Origin: Erpobdella octoculata
Taxonomy: Eukaryota; Annelida; Clitellata; Hirudinida; Erpobdellidae
Assembly (NCBI GenBank): GCA_963978895.1
Contig: OZ022244.1
Location: forward strand, 31,425,381-31,489,380
Direction of reading: 5' to 3'
DNA length: 64,000 nucleotides
In this document: one piece after another, positions 37,688 through 57,620 of the stretch
Layout: every line of letters begins with the position of its first letter
How positions within the stretch are numbered: position 1 is the stretch's first letter
Notes under the pieces: model-generated
The model's input: only the letters and a program-made list of their open reading frames with translations
What the model was told of the DNA's origin: nothing
Database searches by the model: none
Program-made: the position numbers and the translations under genes

Positions 37688-37818
37688 GCTGAGTGTGAAT
37701 TGTTTAAAAATAAATGTGAATCGTTTAAAAATAAATGTGAATTGTTGAAAATAAATGTGAATTGCTTAAAAATAAATGTGGATTGTTTAAAAATAAATGT
37801 GAATTGTTTAAAAATAAA
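37688..37818. repeat. 21-bp minisatellite, 6 copies
   Basis: Unit aaataaatgtgaattgttta. Confidence 0.9.
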
Positions 37819-38039
37819 TGTAAAAAACAATTTCTTCTGTAAAAACCCACAAACTTATTGAACTTAATCTTTTGCCTGACATTGCTTCATCGCACGTGGA
37901 AACATTACATTGCAATAACGATACTTAACACATGCAAGATTACATTAAAGATTACGAAACGCGAGATTACATTAATAATAATTACAGGGTCTCGTTCGAG
38001 AGTATTGAAAAATAAATTCGACTATTTGGCACTGGTCTT

Positions 38040-38110
38040 CATATCCAATGAACACACACACACACACACATGCACATATACACACAGATATCAATATATA
38101 TACACATGTG
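38040..38110. repeat. (CA)n / TA-rich microsatellite
   Basis: CA run 38050-38069 followed by cacatatacac units; a short GAT array lies at 38365-38399. Confidence 0.8.
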
Positions 38111-38347
38111 TGGTATACAATTGTGGATGTGTACAAGTGTCACCGATACGACACAGCAACGACGTTGACACCGTCGCACTGCTCTATTAATGCGCTCTAA
38201 GAATTTAAGACGCATTCGCGCACCAACACGCAACAGAAACCACGCCCCAGCTGTTGAATCACTAAAGCTATGATAACAAATATGTATGATGATGTAAAAA
38301 ATACAAACCAATACAAAAAAAAGTGATAACTGTAGCCGAAATATAAC

Positions 38348-38353
38348 TTTATT
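38348..38353 (-). promoter_or_regulatory. Candidate poly(A) signal of the metallopeptidase gene
   Basis: AATAAA on the minus strand about 243 bases after the stop at 38596. It is chosen by position only. Confidence 0.45.
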
Positions 38354-38595
38354 TCAACAATCTGGTGATGATGATGATGATGGTGGTGATGATGATGATC
38401 CTGGTGACATCGGTAGCAATTGATGTTGACATCAGCAGAGATGCGATCACGCTGTCGGTAGAGAAACTGGTCATGATAGAATCAAAAACAAATTATATCA
38501 AACCAAATTCGATAAACGCAAATAAAAACGAGCCTCTAAAGCAGAAATAGAAACACAAGAAAGAATAAAAAGAAAAGAGTAGAAGTGCTGCCATG

Positions 38596-39467
38596 TCAAA
38601 CAACAACATCAGAGCGAGAGAGTGAAGATGAAGGTAGAAAGAGCGAGGAGGAGAGAGATGACGACGAAGCGGAGAGGGCCACCAGGTCCTTGTGCAAGAG
38701 TTTCTTCTTCAGGACGTTTCCACGGCGATCCATCACCAGCACGCCCACGTCGTCCTCTCCGGGCGGAGCGAGTGCCAAAATTTCGCTGGCGTTAAGACGG
38801 AAAAGCAGCGGTGGAGCAGCTGAATCGCAGGTGCTGATCGACTCACCTGGTAGGTTTCTACAGGTAGTGTCATAGTTCTGCTCTTCGTTGGTGTCAGGAG
38901 TGGCGGTGTCGTCACCATTGGTAGTAGCCGTGCAATCGTGCCGGTTATGACTCGAGGCGGTCGAACGGTCACTCTCGGTCGATGCCGCGTCGCCGTGTTT
39001 CGTGACGTCACCGTCGCGTGCGACACTGCGAATATCCGACACGGAAGACGACGACGGCGATGATGATGATGACGTTGACGATGAATCGCAATCGAATTCG
39101 TAATGATGGAAGACCATTCCATCAAGGACAGTCCTCAATTCAACCAGGTACACTCCCAGTGGACAAGAGATCACCAGACTGTATTGGTCGATTTATTAAT
39201 TATAAATAATAATTATTATAATATAATAATAATAATTATAATAATGATAATCTATATATATATATAAAAATCTCGTGTCATAGTGTTTGACTTCAAACTC
39301 CTCCGAAACGGCTGAACCGATTTTTATGAAATTTTTTGTGTACATTTGGTAGGTCTGAGGTTGTAGGCTATTTAAAATATTTTTTAAAAATTACTTTGAA
39401 AAGTTATAATGGAAAAACAAAGAGGTGCAATTATGTTCTTTTCATAGGAAAATGCAACAGATAGAAA

Positions 39468-39531
<64 letters not shown>

Positions 39532-40418
39532 ATTAATTTTAATTGATTTAAGGCCTAATTCATGTCGGAAACATTAAATTCATGTATTCTCATCCAGAAT
39601 AAAGCTTTCCTGAAAGTTTTAGAGCTCTAGGTGGTCGAAAAGTGGGAAAGCGACCGGGAGCAAGAGAGCAAGGGGGAAAAGAAACGGGAGCGAGAGAGAA
39701 AAATGATAGAAAAACCTCTATAAAGCCCGGGCAACGTCGGGCACCCCTCTAGTAATAGTATAATAATCAACATACATAATTTCTGATGTATGTGTGTGTG
39801 AATGTATGTATTTTAGTAAATGATGAAATGAGTGCATTGCAGGAGTGTAATAAAAGTTAATACGCAATCCCACACTGTCAGTCCTAAAGATCAGATAAGG
39901 TTTGACCGACTACACAAAACATTATGTTGGGTTTATTGGTGAAATGAAAACATCAACATACATAGTTATCGCATTTAATATAATAACACAAGATATCAAT
40001 TAAATATTATTGATAATTACGTAACAATGTGATTGAAGGACAAAGACAAACATTCTATGTTATATAATTTTAATAAGGTTTACTCAGGCGTTGGTTAAAT
40101 GAAAAATAATTAACCGATTTTTTTAATGGCTTCAAACCTTCTCCTCGATGGAGACTACCTCTGTACAAAATTGTTTTCAAATTGCTTCAGCGATTTGCAT
40201 GTTATAAGCCAACCAATACACACATGGCCTTTTATATAATACTAGCTGACCCAGCCACAAATTATGCTAATATATTAACTTATTTATACATTTTTAAAAT
40301 ATTAAATATATATAATTATGTTAATATAATAATTTTTTTTATAAATTTCTAAAATATTATATATATCTATATATATAAATAATTATGTTAATATATTTAT
40401 TTATTTATAAATTTTAAA

Positions 40419-40467
<49 letters not shown>

Positions 40468-43400
40468 TGTTAATTTATTTATAAATCACTGTTTAAATAT
40501 CTAGGATAGCTGAAGCCTGTAAGTTTTTATTACTAAAAACAGCACCCACATCGAACAGCAACAACATCTACACGATGGAACCGGAAGAGAACTCAAAGAC
40601 AAACAGCTCGGACAGTGCCCCGTCGGGAGACTCCACGCTGACCTTCACCTCCGAAGAGACGGGACTGGATTCGACGTTCAAGAATTTGTTAGAGGAATTT
40701 TACGAGACGAAGAAAACGAAACCGAAACTAAACGGGAACCGAAGAAGTTCACAAGACGCGGCGCCAAAGACACGAGAGAGACAAACGTGGCGCCCTTTGC
40801 CAAAAACCAGTTCGGTGGTCGCGAGCTGTAAGGAGCCTTTTCCGGACGCCGGTGACATTGGATCTTCGATATCGATGGATTCAGGAACCGGAGCGGGCGA
40901 GTTTTACGATTCCACTCTCCTGGTAGAGCAATGCGACGTGGCGGGAAAAAATTTCGATCCGTCTTCTTTCGAAATCGAAAGAAAGAGAAACGCCACTTGT
41001 AGACATGCCGACACGCTGTACACGTCCGACACGGCCGCTTTTCTGAGAAATTCCACGAGATCAGATTCGCTCGTAAAATCACCGGTCGAAAAAGCAGATC
41101 TGCAACATCGCCGCACGAACTCTGGCCTTCGCAGGGGGTCTCTCGGGTCCTTAGCCAACCCTGGCGAAATTTTGATGATTCCAAGCAGCCGTTCAGACTT
41201 GTTCAGACAAGCATCAAACAATCTTGATCCCAGTCTTCTACGACTGATGAGCAATACTACACTCGATCATACGACCTTGACCGATAGGATGAGTTCGAGT
41301 CAGAAAGTCACCGATTGGTTGAAACAGCAGCGAAGGCACGGAAGAAGCCCTTCTTCAGACGATCATCGATCCCCCCCGATGACGATCAAAATAGACTCGG
41401 ACCACTTCGACGTGCGACCTTTCGACCTGAGCGTCATGGCGGTGTCGGACTTCGATTATCTGAACCCGGAAGGAGTCGCCGAGGTTTTGTTCGGCTCCGT
41501 CGACAAGCACCGTCACCATCGACGCAACCGATGCCGCCACCAGCGACACCGTCATCATCATCACCACCCCGATGATAAAGGTGATGATGATGACGATCGT
41601 GCGGGACAGGACACTTCGAAACAAATTATCGGAACTGAGTCCGTCAACATTCCAGACGACCGTGACAGATCGACTGTCATCAACTGCTGGGCCTGCCCTC
41701 AACCCTCGGGGCAAAGGTCATCTTCTCGTCTACCCCCAGTTTCCACGACGACGGACGCCGAGATTCATCAAACGTCCGAAAACCGACAGACCGTCGGAGG
41801 AAAACTACCAGCAGCTTGCATTCCCGGAAAAAAGTATAACGTTTGTCAACAAAATCAGAATGCCATCCACCAATGGCAAAGCGGGTCACGCAGCGTCGTC
41901 CAACCGCAGAGCGTGTCACAAAAGACCGTCCAACCAAACACAATCTCTCGACTGCCGCCTGATAGAAATCCGCACGCGGTACCAAAAAGTAACGACGCGA
42001 TGCCGAAAAAAGACCAAAACAACGCACCTTCCGCTGACGACAGCTGCTGCAACACTGTGATTAAACGTCTGCAACGAGTCGGTAAATATCTAAACTGCTG
42101 ATCGAACACGCGTCTACCAATTTTTTTAAATTTAAACTTTTAATATATTGCAGAAATTTATTTATATACAAATACTCGTTGAATAAAATGAAAAAAATTT
42201 ATCAGTCGGCTTTCAAATCTCCAATCAGCTGACTCGGTGTTTGATCATTATCACAACCACCAGTGAATAAAGTAGCTGGGCAACAATGATGATGATGATG
42301 ATGATGATGATAATGATGATGAGAAACAACAAATTCAACACTGACCCTTCCATTGTGGGTGAACGTTCGGCAGGATCCTCTGCGAAACTGTTGAACCATC
42401 TGTCGACATTTACAAAAAGCTCGTTATTATTTACACGTGTACACACACAAACACATACACATATACACATACACATATACGCATACACATATATTAATCA
42501 TCATCACCATCATACATACGTACCTACAGACACACAGACATGACACACATATACATATACTCATTATTATTTATGCATGTACATGCATGAATGCACACAA
42601 AAACATACACATATGTTATTCATCATCACCATACATATCTACATACACATACACACATACATGCACACATACATATAGTATTCATCATGACCATAAAAAA
42701 TAGTAAGACAGACTTGTGCCCGTTGAGAAGTACGGCGGACGATCGATACCAGTGTGCTCCTCCGTCCGAATATCTCCTCTCCTGGAACGGCCTCAAGAAC
42801 TCGGGCAGCTTTACTGCTCCGACGTCGGCCGTAGAGTCTCCGTCCGGGGTTCGCGTCGGACGTTCTGACACGACCGTCATGGACAGCACGGTTTCTAGGA
42901 AGAGGAAGCGGTCAGAAAAATTCAATTCGTATGCTAAGAAATTTGTTTGCAAGTAAGTAAACACAAACCCCCTCCCCCTCACCATGCTCCCCGACTGCAC
43001 CGAACTTCAATAAAATCAGTTCGGGTGTTTCAAACAAACACACACACACACATACAGATACACCAATAAGCACATAATCACATGATAAAATGAAAGATAC
43101 AAATACGTTACATACTCGACTTTTTAGACGCAAAGTGTACGACTCTCTCCTTCACCGTCTTCCTCCTCCCGTCTCCGGGGCCGCACAGCGTGACCTCGAG
43201 GGCGGTCTCGGAGCCGTCCCTGCTCCTCGTGACGGTGCGCGTCGTGCGCGACCCGTCGTAGTCGCTCAGCGTGACGGCGTGCGACGTCGACATGTTCAGC
43301 TTCTTGAAGGAGGTTTCGATGACGACCAGGGGCTGATGGGGGGTAGACAGCCGTCTATATATACGTCACGCAAACGTCAAGTTCTAACGGTTACTACATC

Positions 43401-46400
43401 CACTCGAACGAACTATTAATAAAATCCGAGACGCGAGGCGGAAAACATGTTGGCTAATTAATTAAATGGGCCGTTCAGAACTGTGCGTATTTTCTGAAGG
43501 TCATAAAATAAGCGAAGCTGCAAACAAACTTTGGAAACTGAAAATGTGAACTACTGTCATCAAGAAGGATGCATGCATAAATGAATACCAATTACCCGCC
43601 AGAAGCATACATGCCAATTATCCACCGAATGCATGCATGCATACACGAATACTAATTACCCACAAAATGCATGCATGCATACACGAATACTAATTACCCA
43701 CAAAACGCATGCATGCATACATGAATACTAATTAGCCATCAAAATGCATGCATGCATACATGAATACTAATTACCCATCAAAATGCATGCATGCACACAT
43801 GAATACTAATTACACACCAGAGGCTCTCATGTATACACGAATATTAATTTGTGCACCAGAAGCATGCATGCATACACGAATACTAATAACCCACCAAAGG
43901 TTTGTTACCAGCCGAGACATCGTAGAAATTGTGCGAATGGATCGGCCTCTTGATCGGAGACTCGTTGCCCGTCAGGTGGGACGACCTGGACGACCGGCCC
44001 GGGGGGCAGCAGGGCTTCGGCGAGCCGTTCATCAGGGACCGCCTGCTGCTGTTCGAAGTGTTCGTCTGTTTGGAATTTAAAAAAAAAATTAAATTGCAGC
44101 CGTTAAAAACAGGGATGTACCGTATTGCAAATTTAATATTTTAATATAAATAAATTATTAGTTAGACAACGATCAGTGGACTCAAAATATCAACAACAAC
44201 AACAATCAACAGCAAAATAAAAAAAAATCACAACAACAACAACTCACAGAAGCGGACGAAGCGTGACACCTGGGACTCGTCGGAAGCGATGAACACCTGG
44301 GACCGGCGGCCGAGGACGGGGGCGTAAGGACGAGGGAGGACGGCCCACCCGGAGAAGACGAGTCGTCGCTGAGGGAGTAGTTGGAGAACGGGGACGACAG
44401 CAGGGGCGAGGCGAACGACAGGGCCGAGGAGGAGGCCGAGATGTGGTGGCAGACGGTCAGGGCCCGGTGGAGGTCGTCGAACCCGCGAGCCATGATGCCC
44501 GTCGAGGTGTGCGCCAGGTCGAACGTGTGGCTCAGCTCGTGCAGGGCCGCCCCGAGCCCGGTGGAGTAGTTGGCCCACAAGAACTCTCTGCAGTGGGGGA
44601 GATCGATTTAAAAAAAAATGTTAAGGAATTTGAAGCGCAGCGGAAATAATTTTTTAGTTTTTTTTTTTTAATTTTCCATCAAATCAAATTCACCTGTAAG
44701 CGCTGTCATCCATGAACTTGGTTCTGTCCATCTTGCGAACGTCGGAAAAACGCGGAATGAGTTCGTCGAGACTGGCAGCCCAGCAGTGCAGGGTCCCGGT
44801 CCCGTAAAGGGCCAGCCCGCCTCCCCCTAGAAGAATTTTTTTTATAATAGTTTATAGTCACCTAGAAGAATTATTTGCCATATGGATTATTATGTGGCGT
44901 TGCATAATGTAGTATTAAATATTAGTAATTGTAATGTGATATACATCACATCATATTAAATATTACAGTACACAATAATTATTACGTTATTTATATTATT
45001 AAGTGACAATACATCACATATTATTTTTATGTGACATTACATTACTTTAATATTATTGTGACATTTCATTACATCGTATTAAGTATTCAATGATATGGTA
45101 CAATGCCAAATCAAAATGATTACTGACAGCCTAACATCATTGCATGTAAATTCACGCTATGTCATTTCAATAATTTACAAAATGCAATGCTCACATAATG
45201 CGGTTACACGTAATAGATGAACGCGAAAAATTACAATTAAAGATAGAATAACGAAGTAATCTTGCATACCAAGAGCTGTGTGACCTTTCGTCATTTTCAG
45301 AACTTCATTGTGACTGGACGGAGGCAGGTGACCCTTTGCCACCCCCACGTACCTGAGAAGTAAACCAAACTGTAAATAAACTTTTTTCAATTACTTCAAG
45401 AATAATGAATTACCATAAATGATTACGAAAATATTTTACTTACAGAAGCCGATTTAAAAACTCAGCTTTACGTGTAAACACGCAGAGAGCATGAAGTTAA
45501 ATGCTTGAAATATGGAAAACAAGGATGCTCAAACTTCACAGAATAAACAAGTGAGCCATAAAAAACAAGTTTTTTTTTCTCACAAATCTCTTTTATTTCG
45601 GAATGTGTCGGCTTTTCGTATATTGGAAATTTTTCCCTAATCGTTAACGACTCGCGATCTGCCCCCCCCCAAACCGATACACCGGTTCTCCAACAACATC
45701 TTTTCCATGGATATAATCATTATTATGATTCGACAAATTCAAAGTGGCATTAAGTCCTAAAGGGCTTCAAGACCACTGAAACAGATGCGCTCGTGAATCG
45801 CCCTACACCACCACTTTTCCAAATCATTCACCAGAGTAACCACAATCAAAGCCTGGCCTCGCCTTGCCTCTATTCTGAGCTGCATCTCGGCACCTACTGG
45901 AGGCTTTCCTAAAAACAATTCGGCGTTGAAACTTTTTCTATTTCGACCGAGCAGTTCTAAACTGCTTCACAGTCACCTCTCAAACTGAAATGACGACCAT
46001 ACGACATTGAATGCAGCACAATTGAGCATGTATAAATAAATATATCAAATGACAGTTTTTAAATTAATATCTGAAAATACAATTGAATGCAGCACAATTG
46101 AGCATGGATAAATAAATAAATACATTAAATAACAGTTTTTAAATTAATATCTGAAAATACAATTGAATGCAGCACAATTGAGCATGTATAAATAAATATA
46201 TCAAATGACAGTTTTTAAATTAATATCTGAAAATACAATTGAATGCAGCACAATTGAGCATGTATAAATAAATAAATACATTAAATAACAGTTTTTAAAT
46301 TAATATCTGAAAATACAATTGAATGCAGCACAATTGAGCATGTATAAATAAATATATCAAATGACAGTTTTTAAATTAATATCTGAAAATACAAAAATAC

Positions 46401-47567
46401 AAACCCGCCCGATCGACTGAACCAACCTGGTAAAAGACATGAATGCAAACCACTTGCACATGTTCTTGCTACCAAACTGACCGCTGGTCATCAACTCCCG
46501 GGCGAAAGCCATCCAGAGTTCGCTGCCGCTCATCTTGCGCGCAGCCTTCAGCGTCAGCTTGCTCTTGAAGACGTGACAGGCCGGAACGGCTGCCGCCGGA
46601 TTCAGGTCGCATTCCAGGGCGAACGTCTTTCGTTTGAATCCTGGAACCAATTTTTATTTATTTTTTAAAAAAATAATAGTAGTTTATAGTCCTTTACAGT
46701 AGGTGTTTTAAAACTGAAATGACTGTATGTAGAACGAACCTAAGTAATTCTTGTCGTAGATCATATTTGATCTTTTTTAACTGTCCCTCCTCCTTCATCT
46801 AGGCTTGGGACTGGCTTGCAAAAGCAAGGCGGATTTAATTTTTATTTAAAAAAATGATGTACTGAAGTAATTATAAGCTATTTCAATTTTTTTTATAGTT
46901 TTAGCAAGTCTGTAATTTTCAGCGAAAGGTAAAGGTCATGCAAAAGACCTTGCTCGTGCAGCTTCTCCGCGATGAACGACTGCAGCAGCCTGGCTGACAG
47001 AGCGATCCGTTTTACGGCACTTTCAACCGAGCAGTCCTCCTCGTCTGGACCCTAAAATAATTATAATATTATAATTATAGTAGTATACACGAACGTAGTA
47101 GTAAAGCATATCGAAATAACGGTAGGTTACAGTTTTAGCTTACAACTGGCAGCCAGATTAAATCACGATCCGATAAGAAATTAATTTATTTCGTTTCTAA
47201 TCTGATAAATTTAAAAAATTACTTGAAAACATCCCTGATCGTCAGCGCATATTATGTAGACAGGTCGGACAAAATATAGAAATTTTGTCTGCTCGAAATG
47301 CAGTGTCAGATGAACATCTGATTCGTCTGCAACGTTTTCGTTCTCAAGAAAACTCAATACAAAATCGTTTCTTCCTGGTTTCAGATCGACAAATATTTTA
47401 AACTGGCCGCCGCAAATTGGCCAGGCGCTGGAACTCTTTCCGTGTTGCTTGACAAAAATGTAACTGTTCTGATTTGGATTAGGATTTCGTACAGATCCGA
47501 TCAATGCAGGTAGAGAATACGTGAGTCGTTCGCCGTTTCTAATATTTTGAACTATAATAACTGACAT
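38596..47567 (-). CDS. Putative zinc metallopeptidase, YIL108W-like (Pfam Metallopep family), 10 exons
   Basis: Exons in transcript order: 47567-47223, 47051-46949, 46640-46427, 45352-45270, 44826-44694, 44587-44248, 44065-43895, 43332-43116, 42894-42714, 39178-38596; 789 residues. All introns are GT-AG and keep frame. The start at 47567 (MSVIIVQNI) is preferred to upstream in-frame ATGs because it begins the conserved-looking N-terminal domain. The active site is HELSH at residues 309-313, with the third ligand H319 giving HExxHxxxxxH; the usual metzincin Gly is Asp (D316). GIM at 323-325 could be the Met-turn. After it come a Ser-rich linker (about 338-400), a segment with VIETSFKKLN, and LVELR...HHYEFD near the C-terminal domain. 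A Ser run in the last exon derives from TCA repeats. I assign the family by motif and memory only. No signal peptide or membrane span, so it is probably cytosolic. Substrate unknown. The last intron (3.5 kb) holds a plus-strand open frame and a Helitron. Confidence 0.82.
39251..39752 (+). mobile_element. Non-autonomous Helitron in the last metallopeptidase intron
   Basis: Starts TC (tctatatatatatataaaaa, then tctcgtgtcatag) after A39250. It ends with a hairpin gcccgggcaacgtcgggc and then CTAG before T39753, so the insertion is A^T. The 5' sequence ctcctccgaaacggctgaac followed by cgatttttatgaaatttttt is a form seen widely in animal Helitrons. An internal (AT)n lies at 39470-39530. No Rep/helicase. 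502 bp. Confidence 0.85.
40241..40500. repeat. Short transposon end and AT-rich tandem repeat
   Basis: actagctgacccagcc at 40251 resembles another Helitron 3' end in minus orientation (CTAG before T). After it come three units of about 75 bp containing ttatttataaattt and (TA)n. Confidence 0.45.
40575..42101 (+). CDS. Unrecognised 508-residue protein nested antisense to the metallopeptidase
   Basis: I do not recognise this protein. It is one uninterrupted frame from an ATG in good context (cacgATGG) to TGA, in an island clearly richer in GC than its flanks, with AATAAA 80 bases after the stop. The protein is polar and Ser-rich: an acidic N-terminus (MEPEENSKT), a short amphipathic stretch LDSTFKNLLEEFYETKK near 31-47, and a more ordered-looking stretch at about 245-305 (QKVTDWLKQQRR ... 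HFDVRPFDLSVMAVSDFDYL). Next come a His-rich and an Asp run at about 309-343, and a C-terminus ending CCNTVIKRLQRVGKYLNC. No membrane span. An acceptor-like site (aaaacag|cacc, exon from 40543) is in frame upstream, so earlier exons may exist. It lies inside the last intron of the minus-strand metallopeptidase gene. It could be an intronless gene or the last exon of a longer one. Confidence 0.65.
   Translation: MEPEENSKTNSSDSAPSGDSTLTFTSEETGLDSTFKNLLEEFYETKKTKPKLNGNRRSSQDAAPKTRERQTWRPLPKTSSVVASCKEPFPDAGDIGSSISMDSGTGAGEFYDSTLLVEQCDVAGKNFDPSSFEIERKRNATCRHADTLYTSDTAAFLRNSTRSDSLVKSPVEKADLQHRRTNSGLRRGSLGSLANPGEILMIPSSRSDLFRQASNNLDPSLLRLMSNTTLDHTTLTDRMSSSQKVTDWLKQQRRHGRSPSSDDHRSPPMTIKIDSDHFDVRPFDLSVMAVSDFDYLNPEGVAEVLFGSVDKHRHHRRNRCRHQRHRHHHHHPDDKGDDDDDRAGQDTSKQIIGTESVNIPDDRDRSTVINCWACPQPSGQRSSSRLPPVSTTTDAEIHQTSENRQTVGGKLPAACIPGKKYNVCQQNQNAIHQWQSGSRSVVQPQSVSQKTVQPNTISRLPPDRNPHAVPKSNDAMPKKDQNNAPSADDSCCNTVIKRLQRVGKYLNC
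42182..42187 (+). promoter_or_regulatory. Candidate poly(A) signal of the nested gene
   Basis: AATAAA 80 bases after the stop codon of the 508-codon frame. Confidence 0.55.
42283..42690. repeat. (GAT)n and CA/CATA-rich microsatellites
   Basis: GAT array 42286-42320; two similar blocks of acacatacacatatac at 42437-42495 and 42590-42675, a diverged duplication that includes tcatcatcaccat. Confidence 0.8.
43568..43894. repeat. About 38-bp minisatellite next to a splice donor
   Basis: About eight units of gcatgcatgcatacacgaat followed by actaattacccaccaaa. The first unit (on the minus strand) contains the 5' splice site of metallopeptidase intron 7 (GTGGGT at 43894-43889). Confidence 0.85.
44836..44866. 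repeat. Fragment of the dispersed about 170-bp element
   Basis: ttttttataatagtttatag, as in the left end of copies A-C, lies directly beside the acceptor of metallopeptidase exon 5. Confidence 0.55.
46006..46395. repeat. Dimeric tandem repeat (76 bp and 80 bp units alternating)
   Basis: attgaatgcagcacaattga occurs at 46006, 46082, 46162, 46238 and 46318, spaced 76, 80, 76, 80. Odd units read aatatatcaaatgacag and even units aatacattaaataacag, so the repeating unit is a 156-bp dimer. It lies in metallopeptidase intron 3, about 30 bases from exon 3. Confidence 0.92.
46676..46835 (+). repeat. Dispersed about 170-bp element, copy C
   Basis: Same left end, middle blocks and cttgcaaaagcaagg hairpin as copies at 10.0 and 12.2 kb. 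In metallopeptidase intron 2. Confidence 0.75.
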
Positions 47568-48298
47568 TTTTCCATTCTTTTGCATATAAAAAAAAGCATA
47601 CACCACATCACAAAAAAGTTAAAAACCTTGTTTACATTTTAGATGCAGGGCGCGTTTTTTTGTTTATACAATTTAATAAATACGTACTTTGAAACCGTTG
47701 TATAATTTAATTTTTTAAATATTAGTTTTAAAAAATTTTTAAATAAAAATTTATTTGTTTAGTCTTCTACCTATAATAAATTGAACTGAAAAAATTATAT
47801 TGTTTTCTTTTTATTCCCGTCTCACTTCTTTCAGCATTGTCATACAAAAAATTATATAGTTCCATTTCATTTATTTACAATGTGACACTATAGTTGGCTG
47901 CTGAGTAAGTAGTTTTTAGGCTTAAATCTTTGAGTTATCAATGGAGCTGACCTACACATGGCCATTAAACGTTTTGTAAAGCACTTTTCAAATGAGCAGT
48001 AATAACACAGCCCAGCTGTACTTTCTTATCATCATGATAGAGACCGTTAAAAACTGCACAACACTTTATTATTAGATGGATTCTAAAACAGCAGCACGGT
48101 TTATTATTCAACAAAATATAAAAAAAAAATCTATAACATACAATCGACAAACGCATTCAAATCGAGCCTGCTTTCGGGAGAATGACTATTCAAGTAAATT
48201 GCATTGCATTAGTCTCAATGCGAGACAACAGGCTCAAATAAGCAACACTCTGGTGACCTCGGACAAGTTAACTCCTCAGTATGTCTTCAGTCACGCAT
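47568..48298. other. Intergenic spacer between RAD54B and the metallopeptidase
   Basis: AT-rich. It must hold the RAD54B 3' end and the metallopeptidase promoter. No TATA box or other promoter motif stands out. Confidence 0.5.
48100..48105 (-). promoter_or_regulatory. Candidate poly(A) signal of RAD54B
   Basis: AATAAA on the minus strand 194 bases after the stop; a second copy lies at 48065-48070. Confidence 0.5.
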
Positions 48299-56835
<8,537 letters not shown>

Positions 56836-57369
56836 TCTGACTGAGCTGGCTTGACTTTCGGAATAGAGTAAAAATAAACAATTAAATATATATAGAAAAC
56901 CACGACAGAGAGGTTGTATTGACAAATTTGAAAAAAATCCGATAACGCAAGCTCCACCCACTAGCCTTTAAGCTCCACCTTAAAGGTAAAATGTAATTTG
57001 GCTATAGGTTTTATTGTATAAGCGCGCCACTATTAAAAAATCAGTTTTTAACTTAGAAACATAATTCAAATAGTTACTGAAAACAAAAAAGCAGCAAAAA
57101 AAAATTTAATGACAATGAATAAATCACTTTTTAAATTATATCTGATGTTTTTTAAAATCAGTTTTTAACTTGGAAACTGATTAGAAGCGATAATTAAATT
57201 ATCTTAATCTTAAATCATTAGTTCTGACTTATTGCCTGAGAAAGCAGCTTTAATTAATTCACCATAATTTTATCGAATTTCACTTCACAGGGGGGGATTT
57301 GTGCCTTATTTTAAAGTGAAAATACGTGGAGTTTTTCATTTCATTGATTAAGATCTTCAGCCTCCGCAG
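56836..57369. other. RAD54B upstream region
   Basis: AT-rich. The segment ggatttgtgccttattttaa at 57294 recurs as ggatttgtgccttttgtaaa at 59215, so the hAT element sits inside an older repeat. No clear core promoter for RAD54B. Confidence 0.4.
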
Positions 57370-57620
57370 CAGTGATGGGTTTTAACTACTTTAAAAGTAG
57401 TTAACTACTTTATTTAACTACTCATAAAAAAAGTAGTTAGTAACTATTTCCTAACTACTTTTAACAGCAGTAGTTATTAACTACCTCTTAACTACTGTCT
57501 AGTAGTTAACTAGTAGTTAACTAGTAGTTAACTACTTTTTAACATTAACCAAAAAACCTTTAAACATTTGCAATTAAATACAAGTTAAATAAATCTTATT
57601 TTTCAAACTTTTGGTTCATT

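Noticed and set aside
38585..38875. 96-codon plus frame over the last metallopeptidase exon
   Set aside because: Shadow of the minus-strand exon, which fits the spliced reading frame.
42591..42956. Plus-strand frame ending RKRKRSEKFNSYAKKFVCK, considered as a second exon of the nested gene
   Set aside because: The minus strand has a strong acceptor (cttcctcttcctag) and frame-consistent borders here as metallopeptidase exon 9, and the nested frame already has a stop and AATAAA.
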